This document shows, one piece after another, positions 1 through 8,587 of a DNA stretch of 64,000 bases. Both the position numbers and the translations under genes were made by a program. The number at the start of each line of letters is the position of its first letter. Within the stretch, counting starts at the first letter, position 1. The DNA comes from Ruminococcus sp. (GTDB taxonomy: Bacteria > Bacillota > Clostridia > Oscillospirales > Ruminococcaceae). Location of the stretch: positions 79,077 through 143,076 of the forward strand of contig JAJBSV010000009.1 of NCBI GenBank assembly GCA_020861185.1, given 5' to 3'. The notes beneath the pieces were generated by a model. It was not told the origin of the DNA. It ran no database searches and was given only the letters and a program-made list of their open reading frames with translations.

Positions 1-92
1 GCATTGACGCTCAGTCCGCAATTCGGGCAGACATCCTGACCCTCGCTCAAAGGCTCCATACAGCCCATGCACAGCATTTTATATTCACTCAT
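1..92 (-). CDS. Zinc-ribbon N-terminus of an unidentified protein (partial)
   Basis: Only the first 30 codons are inside the window; the gene continues past position 1. The start ATG (complement of 90-92) has an AAAGGAA ribosome binding site about 10 nt upstream. The visible residues hold two CxxC pairs, CMGC and CPNC, about 11 residues apart, which is a zinc-ribbon knuckle. In related Clostridia such ribbons often open serine/threonine kinase-like or membrane proteins, but the fragment is too short to say which this is. Confidence 0.6.
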   Translation of the reverse strand, partial: MSEYKMLCMGCMEPLSEGQDVCPNCGLSVN

Positions 93-271
93 CAACTGAT
101 TCGTTCCTTTCAGATTTCCATATAGAATCTACATAGAAATCCACAATGATACATGATATTATTTTACCAACAGAACCCCGACTTGTCAATGAGGTTTTTT
201 AAACTGTCACTCAGTTGTAACCGAGTTGTAACTATTTCACCACCCTTGAGACATCGTCCCTTCCCATGGGG

Positions 272-300
272 TTGAAATTGATAATATTTTGGTGTATAAT
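272..300 (+). promoter_or_regulatory. Sigma-A promoter of the cardiolipin synthase gene
   Basis: TTGAAA at 272-277 and a perfect TATAAT at 295-300 are separated by 17 bp. The start codon of the cardiolipin synthase gene lies about 30 nt downstream, preceded by AAAGGGGTG. Confidence 0.6.
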
Positions 301-332
301 GATGGGTAAGCTTTTTACAAAGGGGTGAACTC

Positions 333-1859
333 ATGCGGAAGTTCGCAAAACTATTTCAATCAAAGATATTCGTTGCCGGATTCCTGGTGCTCCTGCAATT
401 AGCTGTCATACTCTTCTTCGTAAACTACCTTGCGAATAAGTTTGTGTGGTACTACGCGCTGTCGATTGTGATTGCTGTCATAGCGGCTCTTGACATCACA
501 AACTCAAATATGAACACGTCATTCAAACTGGCTTGGATGATAACTGTGCTCATCTTCCCTATCTTTGGGACGCCGCTTTATCTCATATTCTCAAAGTCGA
601 GAAACAGCCGGCGGATTGAAAAACGGTTCAAGAACTACCGGGAAATGATGCGGCACACAATGCCGTCTGATAATGACAATATTGCCGAAATTGCCGAGGA
701 TGACCCCGAGATTGCGAAAAACTTAAGATATATAGAGAAGACGGCTTTTGCACCTGTATACAAAAACACATCTACGAAGTACTTCTCCGTCGGTGAGGAA
801 TATTACGCTCAGCTACTTCGGGAGCTCAACCGTGCGGAGAAATTCATATTTATAGAGTACTTCATCATCGAGCCCGGGAAGATGCTGAATTCGGTCATCG
901 ACATCCTGAAAGAAAAAGTCTCCGAGGGCGTCGAAGTGAGATTCATGTATGACGACTTCGGTGCGGCTTCGAAGATTCCGAAGGACTATGAGAAGTATCT
1001 CCAGTCGCTCGGGTTCAGCGTTTCGGTCTTCAATCGTATAAGACCGTCGCCGGACACGTTCCTTAACTACAGAGATCACCGCAAGATTGTCGTCATCGAC
1101 GGAAACACCGCCTTCACCGGCGGCATCAACCTTGCAGACGAGTATATAAACGAGGTTCAGCGCTTCGGGCACTGGAAGGACACCGGCATCATGATTAAGG
1201 GCGACGCCGTCACCAAGATGACCGAGACTTTCCTACAACTCTGGCACTACTCAAGAGGCGAATCCTGTGTCGACTATGCCGACTATCAGAGCACCGAGAA
1301 ATGCGAATCGGACGGCTATGTCCAGCCGTTTGCGGGCGGACCGTCGTCGGACGACCTGACGGTTGAGCTCTGCTACATGGGTATGATTAACTGCGCTACG
1401 AAGAACCTCTATGTCATGACGCCTTATCTCATCCTTGACGGCGAGATGACGACGGCGCTGTGCCATGCCGCAAAGAGCGGAGTCGACGTGAGAATCATAA
1501 CGCCAAAGATTCCCGACAAGAAGCTTGTATTTGCTGTAACACGTTCGAACTACCGAACCCTTCTCGATTCGGGCGTCAGAATCTATGAATACACTCCCGG
1601 CTTCATCCATGCCAAAACCGTTTGCGCCGACGGCAAAATGTGCGTCGTAGGCACCGCCAACTTCGACTTCCGGAGCTTCTATCTCCACTTTGAGAACTGC
1701 GTCCTGACCTACAAATCGAGCTGTGTCAAAGACGCCGAGGCGGACTTCATCGAGACGATGAACAAGAGCGAAGAGGTCACCGTAGAATGGCTTAATAAAC
1801 GCGGTGCGCCGTATAAGTTGCTTCAAGCAGTACTCAAAGTTTTTTCACCCCTAATGTGA
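333..1859 (+). CDS. cls: Cardiolipin synthase (phospholipase D family)
   Basis: A 508-residue membrane enzyme that condenses two phosphatidylglycerols into cardiolipin and glycerol. Two hydrophobic N-terminal segments (about 12-35 and 38-85, PLDc_N type) precede two PLD domains. Both catalytic HKD motifs are complete: HRKIVVID at 249-256 and HAKTVCAD at 426-433. Length matches the Gram-positive Cls family (about 480-510). The ATG start follows AAAGGGGTGAAC. The next gene starts 8 nt after the stop, so the two may be co-transcribed. The family call is firm; the lipid product is inferred from homology. Confidence 0.93.
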   Translation: MRKFAKLFQSKIFVAGFLVLLQLAVILFFVNYLANKFVWYYALSIVIAVIAALDITNSNMNTSFKLAWMITVLIFPIFGTPLYLIFSKSRNSRRIEKRFKNYREMMRHTMPSDNDNIAEIAEDDPEIAKNLRYIEKTAFAPVYKNTSTKYFSVGEEYYAQLLRELNRAEKFIFIEYFIIEPGKMLNSVIDILKEKVSEGVEVRFMYDDFGAASKIPKDYEKYLQSLGFSVSVFNRIRPSPDTFLNYRDHRKIVVIDGNTAFTGGINLADEYINEVQRFGHWKDTGIMIKGDAVTKMTETFLQLWHYSRGESCVDYADYQSTEKCESDGYVQPFAGGPSSDDLTVELCYMGMINCATKNLYVMTPYLILDGEMTTALCHAAKSGVDVRIITPKIPDKKLVFAVTRSNYRTLLDSGVRIYEYTPGFIHAKTVCADGKMCVVGTANFDFRSFYLHFENCVLTYKSSCVKDAEADFIETMNKSEEVTVEWLNKRGAPYKLLQAVLKVFSPLM

Positions 1860-1866
1860 GGCATAT

Positions 1867-2311
1867 ATGGACATTATTTTCAGAGCAATGGAATACAGCG
1901 ACAGGGACGAAGTGCTTTCGATGATGCGGGTGTTCTACCGGTCGGCGGCGGTCTATACAAACGGCTCGGAGGAGATTTTCGCGAACGATTTCGACAACTG
2001 CGTCAGCGACTGCCCGTATCTTGAGGGATACATCTTTTTGTCAGACGGAGAAGTCTGCGGCTATTCCATGATAGCAAAGAGCTTTTCAACTGAGTTCGGC
2101 AAACCGTGCATCTGGGTCGAGGATTTGTACCTGAAAGAACTCCAAAGAGGCTTGGGCATCGGCAGTCGGTTCTTTGACTATCTTGAAGAGCAGTATGCAA
2201 ACCAAGGCGTCATCTTCCGGCTGGAAGTGGAGAAAGAGAACGAGGCGGCTGTGCATCTGTATAGGAAAAAAGGGGTATGGGGAACTGCCTTATCTTGAGA
2301 TGAAGAAATAA
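1867..2311 (+). CDS. GNAT-family N-acetyltransferase with a frameshift near its end
   Basis: A GNAT acetyltransferase that would move an acetyl group from acetyl-CoA to an unknown amine. The acetyl-CoA loop is visible as RGLGIGSRFFDYL near residues 97-109, and a typical C-terminal segment ends HLYRKKG. The reading frame as given ends at 2298 with an odd tail (VWGTALS). If one G of the run at 2272-2275 is removed, the frame continues YGELPYLEMKK and stops at 2311, the usual GNAT ending. I therefore annotate the gene to 2311 with a +1 frameshift in the homopolymer. It follows cls by 8 nt. Confidence 0.8.
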
Positions 2312-2314
2312 TGT

Positions 2315-2345
2315 AAGAGCAACATTTGGTGGGTCGCTCTTTTCA
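2315..2345. terminator. Intrinsic terminator, GCTCTT-type hairpin
   Basis: AAGAGC at 2315-2320 pairs with GCTCTT at 2336-2341, followed by a short T run. It lies between two convergent genes and belongs to a recurring hairpin family in this window. Confidence 0.55.
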
Positions 2346-2666
2346 CTGCTCATTATATTCGATTGCCCACGTTTCAAGGGCTTCTAAAACGGGGATGAAC
2401 TTCTTGCCTATCGGGGTAAGGGAGTATTCCACTCTCGGTGGAACTTCACGATATATCTCTCGGTGAACAAGACCATAATTCTCAAGCGCTCGTAGCTCTT
2501 TTGTCAGATTCGCCTCGGTGACGTTCGGAAGCCTGCGTTTAAGCTCGCTGAAACGCAAAGTCTTCTGACTCAGAAAATAGATAATGACCATTGTCCATTT
2601 GCCGTGAACTATCTTCTGAACCCCGGCAAGCGGGCAGTTTTCTATTGTCTCGCTGTAATCCTGCAT
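2343..2666 (-). CDS. HxlR-family winged-helix transcriptional regulator
   Basis: A 107-residue HxlR-type regulator. The winged helix runs through most of the protein, with the family hallmarks GKWTMVIIYFL, FSELKRRLP and LTKELRALE, and the conserved single Cys (NCPLAGVQK) near the N-terminus, which in characterised relatives senses electrophiles or redox state. I choose the ATG at 2666 because AAAGGAG sits 7 nt upstream; the longer frame to 2687 would start inside a palindrome that looks like the operator. It is divergent from the EFR1 flavodoxin/ferredoxin gene and probably regulates it and itself. Confidence 0.87.
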   Translation of the reverse strand: MQDYSETIENCPLAGVQKIVHGKWTMVIIYFLSQKTLRFSELKRRLPNVTEANLTKELRALENYGLVHREIYREVPPRVEYSLTPIGKKFIPVLEALETWAIEYNEQ

Positions 2667-2678
2667 AAAAATCTCCTT

Positions 2679-2698
2679 TACTATCATATTTGATAGTA
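2679..2698. promoter_or_regulatory. Perfect palindromic operator between hxlR-type gene and EFR1 gene
   Basis: TACTATCATATTTGATAGTA is a perfect inverted repeat with 8-bp arms and a 4-bp centre. It lies just upstream of the regulator's ribosome binding site and about 20 bp upstream of the -35 box of the divergent gene. HxlR proteins bind such AT-rich palindromes, so autoregulation and control of the neighbour is the natural inference. Confidence 0.6.
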
Positions 2699-2718
2699 TC
2701 TATTAAAAAATAACGTAC

Positions 2719-2748
2719 TTGCAATATCAGTATTATAGCATGTATAAT
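2719..2748 (+). promoter_or_regulatory. Promoter of the EFR1-family gene
   Basis: TTGCAA at 2719-2724 and TATAAT at 2743-2748 with an 18-bp spacer. The downstream gene starts at 2791. Confidence 0.6.
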
Positions 2749-2790
2749 AGGATTTGTAAAGAAGATTTTCTTAGAAAGCGAGGTCTGATT

Positions 2791-3561
2791 ATGATATTAT
2801 ACTTTTCGGGAACGGGCAACAGCAAGTATTGCGCGGAGAAAATTGCTTCGGAAATCGACTGTGAACTGCGTTCTATCAACGATATGATGAAGAATCAGGT
2901 TACTGAGATAGACGTGGGAGAAAGCCCTGTTTTCGGGATTGTATGCCCTACCTATGATATGGACATGGCATATGCGGTGGCAGAATTTCTGGATGAACTC
3001 AACATTAAGAATTTGCCTGGGAACTGCTACGTTTTCGCTATTTTCACCTGTGGAAAGAGCTGTGGGACGGCAGAAGAAACTATACGGGATTTATTATCCA
3101 AGAAAGGCATCACACTTAATGCCGCCCACAAGATTGAAATGCCGGACAACTATATTCCGATGTTCCCACTGATGGGTGAAGATGAACAGATGAAGATGCT
3201 TGAGCGTGCTGAAACAACATTGAACAGCGTTATCGGAAGCATTAAGCAAAGAAATCCTGCAACAATCGAAGTTCAGAAGATACCCGCTCCGATAAAGTTC
3301 ATGATTAAAAAAGTTGCAGTTCCGAACCAGCGGAAAGCCACAAAGAATTTCTGGGTAAACGGAGACTGCATCGGGTGCGGATTGTGCGAAACAATATGCC
3401 CTAAAAACCTGATTAAGATGCAGAACGGCAAGCCTGTCTGGACTAAAGACGACTGCGCCTGTTGCCTCGGATGCCTCCACCGTTGCCCGAAGCAGGCAAT
3501 TCAGTATGGCAAGAAAACGGAGAAGACAGGGAGATATGTTAATCCGAATGTGAAGCTATAA
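2791..3561 (+). CDS. EFR1-family flavodoxin/ferredoxin fusion protein
   Basis: A 256-residue electron-transfer protein. An N-terminal flavodoxin-like domain begins with the FMN phosphate loop YFSGTGNSKYCA. Two C-terminal [4Fe-4S] ferredoxin motifs follow: CIGCGLCETICP from about residue 193 and CACCLGCLHRCP from about residue 222. EFR1 proteins are widespread in anaerobic Clostridia; their partners are mostly unknown. The ATG at 2791 follows AAAGCGAGG and starts directly at the flavodoxin strand, so it is preferred over an in-frame ATG 24 codons upstream that lies over the promoter. Divergent from the HxlR regulator, suggesting redox- or stress-dependent expression. Confidence 0.87.
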   Translation: MILYFSGTGNSKYCAEKIASEIDCELRSINDMMKNQVTEIDVGESPVFGIVCPTYDMDMAYAVAEFLDELNIKNLPGNCYVFAIFTCGKSCGTAEETIRDLLSKKGITLNAAHKIEMPDNYIPMFPLMGEDEQMKMLERAETTLNSVIGSIKQRNPATIEVQKIPAPIKFMIKKVAVPNQRKATKNFWVNGDCIGCGLCETICPKNLIKMQNGKPVWTKDDCACCLGCLHRCPKQAIQYGKKTEKTGRYVNPNVKL

Positions 3562-3567
3562 GTTGAG

Positions 3568-3599
3568 AAGAGCGACCTCTCCAAGTGTCGCTCTTTTAT
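3568..3599. terminator. Intrinsic terminator with AAGAGCGAC/GTCGCTCTT stem
   Basis: A perfect 9-bp stem (AAGAGCGAC at 3568-3576, GTCGCTCTT at 3587-3595) followed by TTTT, six nt after the EFR1 stop codon. Confidence 0.8.
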
Positions 3600-3609
3600 G
3601 GCTGGTTGC

Positions 3610-3638
3610 TTGCTTTTCTTGTTCTGATATGATATACT
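3610..3638 (+). promoter_or_regulatory. Promoter of a GNAT gene
   Basis: TTGCTT at 3610-3615 and TATACT at 3633-3638 with 17 bp between. Similar TTGCTTTT...TATACT promoters precede genes at 37988 and 39531. Confidence 0.5.
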
Positions 3639-3666
3639 GTCTCTTGGAAGGGGGCGAAGAGTTGCA

Positions 3667-4122
3667 ATGGCTGAAATAAGGCAGGCACAGAAAAAAGATG
3701 TATCAAGAATTGCAGAAATCCTTGTTTATTCTAAAAGATTAAATTACCGTCCAATTTTTCAGGATGACAGCTACTATTTTGGCGAATTGCAGGTGTTATC
3801 TGTTGCAAACGAATATCTTGCAAATAAAAATCCTCTTGAAGAAACGTGGGTGTATGAGGATGGCTTTGTTAAAGGGCTTATCCAAATCTGCGGTCAAGAG
3901 GTTAAAACACTATATGTAGACAGCTTCTTTACAAATGAGGGAATAGGCGGAAAGCTTTTAGATTTTGCAATAGAAAAATTTGATGTCCGATATTTGTGGG
4001 TCTTGGAGAAAAATATGCGAGCGATTGCTTTCTACAGTCGTCACGGCTTTGAACTTACAGACATCTGGCAGTTCGAGGAAGGAACAACGGAGCGTCTACT
4101 GAGAATGGAACGCCGAGCTTAA
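3667..4122 (+). CDS. GNAT-family N-acetyltransferase
   Basis: A 151-residue acetyltransferase of the GNAT fold; substrate unknown. The acetyl-CoA-binding loop is NEGIGGKLLDFA (about 93-104), followed by the family's C-terminal motif NMRAIAFYSRHGFEL. The ATG follows GGAAGGGGGCG. It has its own promoter and terminator, so it is monocistronic. It is richer in A+T than the flanking housekeeping genes, consistent with a recently exchanged accessory gene. Confidence 0.87.
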   Translation: MAEIRQAQKKDVSRIAEILVYSKRLNYRPIFQDDSYYFGELQVLSVANEYLANKNPLEETWVYEDGFVKGLIQICGQEVKTLYVDSFFTNEGIGGKLLDFAIEKFDVRYLWVLEKNMRAIAFYSRHGFELTDIWQFEEGTTERLLRMERRA

Positions 4123-4136
4123 CATAGTAATATCCG

Positions 4137-4166
4137 AGAGCGACTCTTTTGTGGTCGCTCTTTTCC
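4137..4166. terminator. Intrinsic terminator with AGAGCGAC/GTCGCTCT stem
   Basis: AGAGCGAC at 4137-4144 pairs with GTCGCTCT, followed by TTTT, 14 nt after the GNAT stop. Same stem sequence as the terminator at 3568. Confidence 0.8.
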
Positions 4167-4284
4167 TCCCCACCCCTGCTTTCATCCTTGAAGTTTCAAC
4201 CCCTCCGCTTTAGTCAAATCATCTAAAAGATTCCTCAAAAATCGGGGCTGTGATGATTTATTTTGAAATTTCTGAAATCTGGAC

Positions 4285-4312
4285 TTGCAAAATCCGCATA
4301 ATGTGGTATACT
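4285..4312 (+). promoter_or_regulatory. Promoter of gdhA
   Basis: TTGCAA at 4285-4290 and TATACT at 4307-4312 with a 16-bp spacer. The gdhA ATG at 4354 follows a strong AGGAGG. Confidence 0.55.
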
Positions 4313-4353
4313 GTAACTTGTGCAAATTTAATTACCGTCAGGAGGCATATTTA

Positions 4354-5693
<1,340 letters not shown>

Positions 5694-5712
5694 TTAAGCT
5701 AAATAGAAATAA

Positions 5713-5752
5713 TAAAAGGGCGGTTCCACGGGTGTGGGACTGCCTTTTTTGT
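5713..5752 (+). terminator. Terminator of gdhA
   Basis: AAAGGGCGGTTCCAC and GTGGGACTGCCTTT form an imperfect stem with G-U pairs, followed by TTTTTT, about 20 nt after the gdhA stop. Confidence 0.7.
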
Positions 5753-5756
5753 TTGC

Positions 5757-5786
5757 TTGACTTCCCTGCCCTGTTCATGCTATAAT
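5757..5786 (+). promoter_or_regulatory. Promoter of dtd
   Basis: TTGACT at 5757-5762 and TATAAT at 5781-5786, spacer 18 bp, directly after the gdhA terminator. Confidence 0.6.
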
Positions 5787-5816
5787 CGTCTCAGCAAATT
5801 GGGTGGAGGAAGTACT

Positions 5817-6248
5817 ATGAAAGTTGTTATACAGAGAGTGAATCACGCATCAGTGACGGTTGATGGCGAGATTAAGGGGAACATCGGGAAAGGATTCCTG
5901 ATACTTTTCGGGGCGGAGCCGACGGATACGGACGAAGATTGTGCGAAGCTTGCCGAGAAGATTTCGAAGCTTCGGATTTTCGAGGACGAGAACGGCAAGA
6001 CGAATCTTTCAATCAAAGATGTCGGCGGAGATATTCTCTCGGTGTCGCAGTTCACGCTTCTCGCGGACTGCTCCCACGGGAATCGTCCGAGCTTCATAGG
6101 AGCCGCCAAACCCGACGAGGCGAACAGGCTTTACGAGAAGTTCAACTCGGAGCTTCGGGCTCGGGGCATCAAAGTCGAGACGGGAGTTTTCGGGGCGCAT
6201 ATGACCGTGGATCTCGAGAACGATGGTCCGTTCACGATTGTTTTGTAG
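5817..6248 (+). CDS. dtd: D-aminoacyl-tRNA deacylase
   Basis: A 143-residue cytoplasmic proofreading enzyme that hydrolyses D-aminoacyl-tRNA (and glycyl-tRNA-Ala). It begins [17 protein letters not shown] as the family does, has the conserved [17 protein letters not shown] segment and the C-terminal GPFT motif (the cis Gly-Pro of DTD; usually GPVT). ATG 5817 follows GGTGGAGGAAG; an in-frame ATG upstream overlaps the promoter and is rejected. The next gene starts 12 nt after the stop, so the two form an operon. Confidence 0.93.
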   Translation: MKVVIQRVNHASVTVDGEIKGNIGKGFLILFGAEPTDTDEDCAKLAEKISKLRIFEDENGKTNLSIKDVGGDILSVSQFTLLADCSHGNRPSFIGAAKPDEANRLYEKFNSELRARGIKVETGVFGAHMTVDLENDGPFTIVL

Positions 6249-6259
6249 GGGGTATAAGC

Positions 6260-6601
6260 ATGAATATTCAGATTTTCTATAAATCCAAGTGCTTCGACTC
6301 AAAGAAAGCGGAGCGATGGTTCAAGGAGCGCGGCATCAAGGCGCAGATGATTGATTTAAATAGTAAAGGCATGAGTCGGGGCGAGCTTACGAACGTCCTG
6401 AAGGCAGTAGGCTCTCTCGACGCCATCATAGACGACAAGAACAAGTCGCAGGATGCGGTTTTGCTCAAGTATCTTGCCAGAGACGAGGACAAGATTGAGA
6501 AGTTGCTTGAGAACCCCTCACTGATTAAGAGCCCAGTTGTCAGGAATGGAAAACAAGCCACAGTTGGGTACTGCCCTGAAATTTGGGCTAAATGGGAATA
6601 A
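6260..6601 (+). CDS. ArsC/Spx-like thioredoxin-fold protein
   Basis: A 113-residue protein of the arsenate reductase (ArsC/Spx/YffB) family. The N-terminal strand reads NIQIFYKSKCFDSKKAERWF, giving a single active-site Cys (about residue 11) in place of the CxxC of glutaredoxins. The C-terminal KSPVVRNGKQATVGY has the cis-proline and the loop typical of the fold, but not the RP residues of classical arsenate reductases, so arsenate reduction is not supported. Downstream of dtd with a shared promoter; perfect terminator after it. Confidence 0.8.
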   Translation: MNIQIFYKSKCFDSKKAERWFKERGIKAQMIDLNSKGMSRGELTNVLKAVGSLDAIIDDKNKSQDAVLLKYLARDEDKIEKLLENPSLIKSPVVRNGKQATVGYCPEIWAKWE

Positions 6602-6602
6602 A

Positions 6603-6630
6603 AATGTCGGCATAAAGCCGACATTTTTTA
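6603..6630. terminator. Bidirectional terminator
   Basis: AAATGTCGGC and GCCGACATTT form a perfect 10-bp stem around ATAAA, with T or A runs on both sides; it serves the ArsC-like gene and the convergent DUF2752 gene. Confidence 0.85.
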
Positions 6631-7056
6631 TGCTATCCAAATGCCATTATAAATCAAAATATTCTTTATTATGAAGTTTCCTAAGATCAAAGCTATAGAT
6701 ATATAAAAATATATCGGGCGGAGTCTGAAGTAGCCGATTTTGCCTTTTGAGATCAGCGAGACAGTATAGCTCACTATGAATATTGCGGCGATTATGGCGA
6801 CGTATGGGACGAAGGGGTGGTAGATGAAGCTCTGGATTATGTTCAGGTGCAGGAGGCTTATCACCGCCCTTGTGCCGCCGCAACCGGGGCAATAGTAGCC
6901 GGTGAGCTGATTGAAGATGCAGGGACGGATGAAGTCGGTGGGGCTTACTCCCCCAAAAAAACATACTAAACAGACTGCCGCAGACAGCAGGATTGCCGCC
7001 AGCGACAGGATGTAAAATATCTTCTGATATTTATGGGCAAACGGGGTCATCATCAA
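6628..7056 (-). CDS. DUF2752 membrane protein
   Basis: A 142-residue membrane protein with the DUF2752 signature CPGCGGTRAV after the first hydrophobic segment and about three to four transmembrane helices in total. Function is unknown. The GTRA region with its paired cysteines is conserved and faces the membrane surface. Its start overlaps the stop of the upstream zinc-ribbon gene by 4 nt (ATGA type), so the two are translationally coupled; the same gene pair occurs together in many Clostridia. Confidence 0.85.
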   Translation of the reverse strand: MMMTPFAHKYQKIFYILSLAAILLSAAVCLVCFFGGVSPTDFIRPCIFNQLTGYYCPGCGGTRAVISLLHLNIIQSFIYHPFVPYVAIIAAIFIVSYTVSLISKGKIGYFRLRPIYFYISIALILGNFIIKNILIYNGIWIA

Positions 7057-7484
7057 TACCAGCCGTAGCCCATTTCAGCCATTCCCCAAAGGCCATAGAG
7101 AACGCCGTACAAGATGGACGATATAATAGCCACAAGAATCGCCACGCCGGAGCAAGCGATACCTGCGATTGCCATTGCCCTATTGCCCTTGTGCTTGACT
7201 ATGACATAAATGCCCAGAACACAGCTTACTATTGCAAGAATAAACGAAAATGTGCCGGCACAGCAGGAAAGCACGAGCGAGCAGATACCGGTTACCATCG
7301 AAGCGATAGCCAGACCGTTGCCGGCTCCGAGCAGGTCGCCGCTATTCGGGTTGCCCGCATGTTCGCCCTTGTAGCCGCCATTCTCTTCGTCCTGAACTAC
7401 ATATTCATTATGAACCTTTTCCCCGCAAGCCGAGCAGAAGGACGCTCCCTCGGGGATTTCATTTCCACAATTTGTACATTTCAT
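7053..7484 (-). CDS. Zinc-ribbon DUF4190-type membrane protein
   Basis: A 143-residue protein that starts with a zinc ribbon (CTNCGNEIPEG then CSACG, residues 3-21), has an acidic, Gly/Asn-rich linker, then two hydrophobic segments (about 55-95 and 97-130) of the DUF4190 type, and ends with an aromatic Gly/Tyr tail (GMAEMGYGWY). Function unknown; members are often found beside DUF2752 genes as here. Start supported by AAGGAGAT upstream. Confidence 0.82.
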   Translation of the reverse strand: MKCTNCGNEIPEGASFCSACGEKVHNEYVVQDEENGGYKGEHAGNPNSGDLLGAGNGLAIASMVTGICSLVLSCCAGTFSFILAIVSCVLGIYVIVKHKGNRAMAIAGIACSGVAILVAIISSILYGVLYGLWGMAEMGYGWY

Positions 7485-7587
7485 AATTCTATCTCCTTAT
7501 CGTGAAACCAAAATGCCGATTGCCTTTTAGATTATTATACCCTTAAACTCGGATTCTGTCAATACTCATAAGTCAACATTTGTGGAA

Positions 7588-7620
7588 AGCTTGTCCTCCG
7601 TGCCATGGAAGCACGGAGGG
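7588..7620. terminator. Hairpin downstream of the Fn3 protein gene
   Basis: CCTCCGTGC and GCACGGAGG form a perfect 9-bp stem. It lies about 40 nt beyond the end of the leftward Fn3 gene; the T run is weak, so it may be a terminator or a transcript-stabilising hairpin. Confidence 0.5.
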
Positions 7621-7659
7621 CAAATGTGTATAGATATTTCTCCTTCTGTCTGGCTTTGA

Positions 7660-8373
7660 TTATGGTGCCGTTATAGTGGCAACCTCGGAATCCTCGCCGC
7701 AGATTTCAACCTTAAAGTCGTAGCTCACTCCGGACTTAAGACCGATAATGTTTACTTTATTCTTGGTGACGGTGCCGGCAACCTTCCAGGTGTCGGAAGA
7801 TGAACGCTTCCAGTAAACTGTGTAGGTTTCGTCAGAGGTGTTCGTCCAAGAAAGCTTTACTTTACCGTCGGAGACAGTGGCATCGAGGTTTTGGGGAAGA
7901 CCGGCGAAGACATTCCATGAAGGAAAATATTTGCCGTAGTTGGCATAATTGTCGGGAAGAAGAGACTCAATTTCTCCGAGAGTGTCAACATGGTCTACAA
8001 CGTAAACTCTCGTTGTGTCCTCAATTATACCCGGATAGACTTCCTGAACATCGCCGGTGTAGGTCAGGGCAATTATATCTCCCATAGAAATATCATCAGC
8101 AGTAATGGCACCGCCGGCGTTCAGAAGTTCAGTGTCTGCACTGATAAAAGCACTTTCAAGACCGCCACGATTGGCATCGCTCAGGTTAATCTTGCAAAGG
8201 TCAAGACTCCAGTAACTGTTTTCCTCTCTTATGTCTATAACGAGAGCATAGATAGTTCTTCCCTCTTCGGGTACGATTTCCGAAATGTCGGGCAAATCAA
8301 CTCCGAAAGCCGCGACCGACATCAACGACGCGAGAATAAGTCCTGCCAAAAGCATTGCAAGTAATTTTTTCAT
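7660..8373 (-). CDS. Secreted protein with a fibronectin type III domain
   Basis: A 237-residue exported protein. It has a signal peptide (MKKLLAMLLAG through AAFG, cleavage near residue 24), a central domain of about 110 residues that I do not recognise, and a C-terminal Fn3 domain (about 160-237: LPQNLDATVSDGKVKLSW ... YTVYWKRS ... GLKSGVSYDFKV). Fn3 in such proteins usually serves binding or spacing at the cell surface. The start has AAGGAGG 7 nt upstream. Its upstream region carries a promoter-like motif shared with the lipoprotein gene at 44982, suggesting control by an ECF sigma factor. Confidence 0.78.
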   Translation of the reverse strand: MKKLLAMLLAGLILASLMSVAAFGVDLPDISEIVPEEGRTIYALVIDIREENSYWSLDLCKINLSDANRGGLESAFISADTELLNAGGAITADDISMGDIIALTYTGDVQEVYPGIIEDTTRVYVVDHVDTLGEIESLLPDNYANYGKYFPSWNVFAGLPQNLDATVSDGKVKLSWTNTSDETYTVYWKRSSSDTWKVAGTVTKNKVNIIGLKSGVSYDFKVEICGEDSEVATITAP

Positions 8374-8417
8374 TGTAATTCCTCCTTAAATTCTGCAATA
8401 TAAATTGCTTGATACTT

Positions 8418-8448
8418 GTAATACACATCAGAGTGGCGAATTATTGCA
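8418..8448 (-). promoter_or_regulatory. Candidate ECF-sigma promoter
   Basis: On the minus strand TGCAATAATT, 14 bp, GTATTAC. The same two boxes at exactly the same spacing occur at 45393-45423 upstream of a lipoprotein gene. An A/T-rich AAAAATTTTT block lies just upstream in both. Confidence 0.5.
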
Positions 8449-8587
8449 CTCCTCCAAAAAAATTTTTGAGAAATTTTAAGCGTGGCATGAAAACGAAACA
8501 AGCTGAATATGATATAGCAAACGTACGAGTTACGCACTTTTCAATTTGCGGGTTCGTGGGAAAACGGTGCCCGCTCAGGAGGAGATT

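Noticed and set aside
1251-1826. Long open frames antisense to cls, spoIVA, gdhA, adh and others
   Set aside because: They mirror codon bias of the real genes, lack ribosome binding sites and match no family.
6260-6601. True arsenate reductase
   Set aside because: The C-terminal RP pair and the arsenate-binding loop are not conserved, and no ars genes are nearby.
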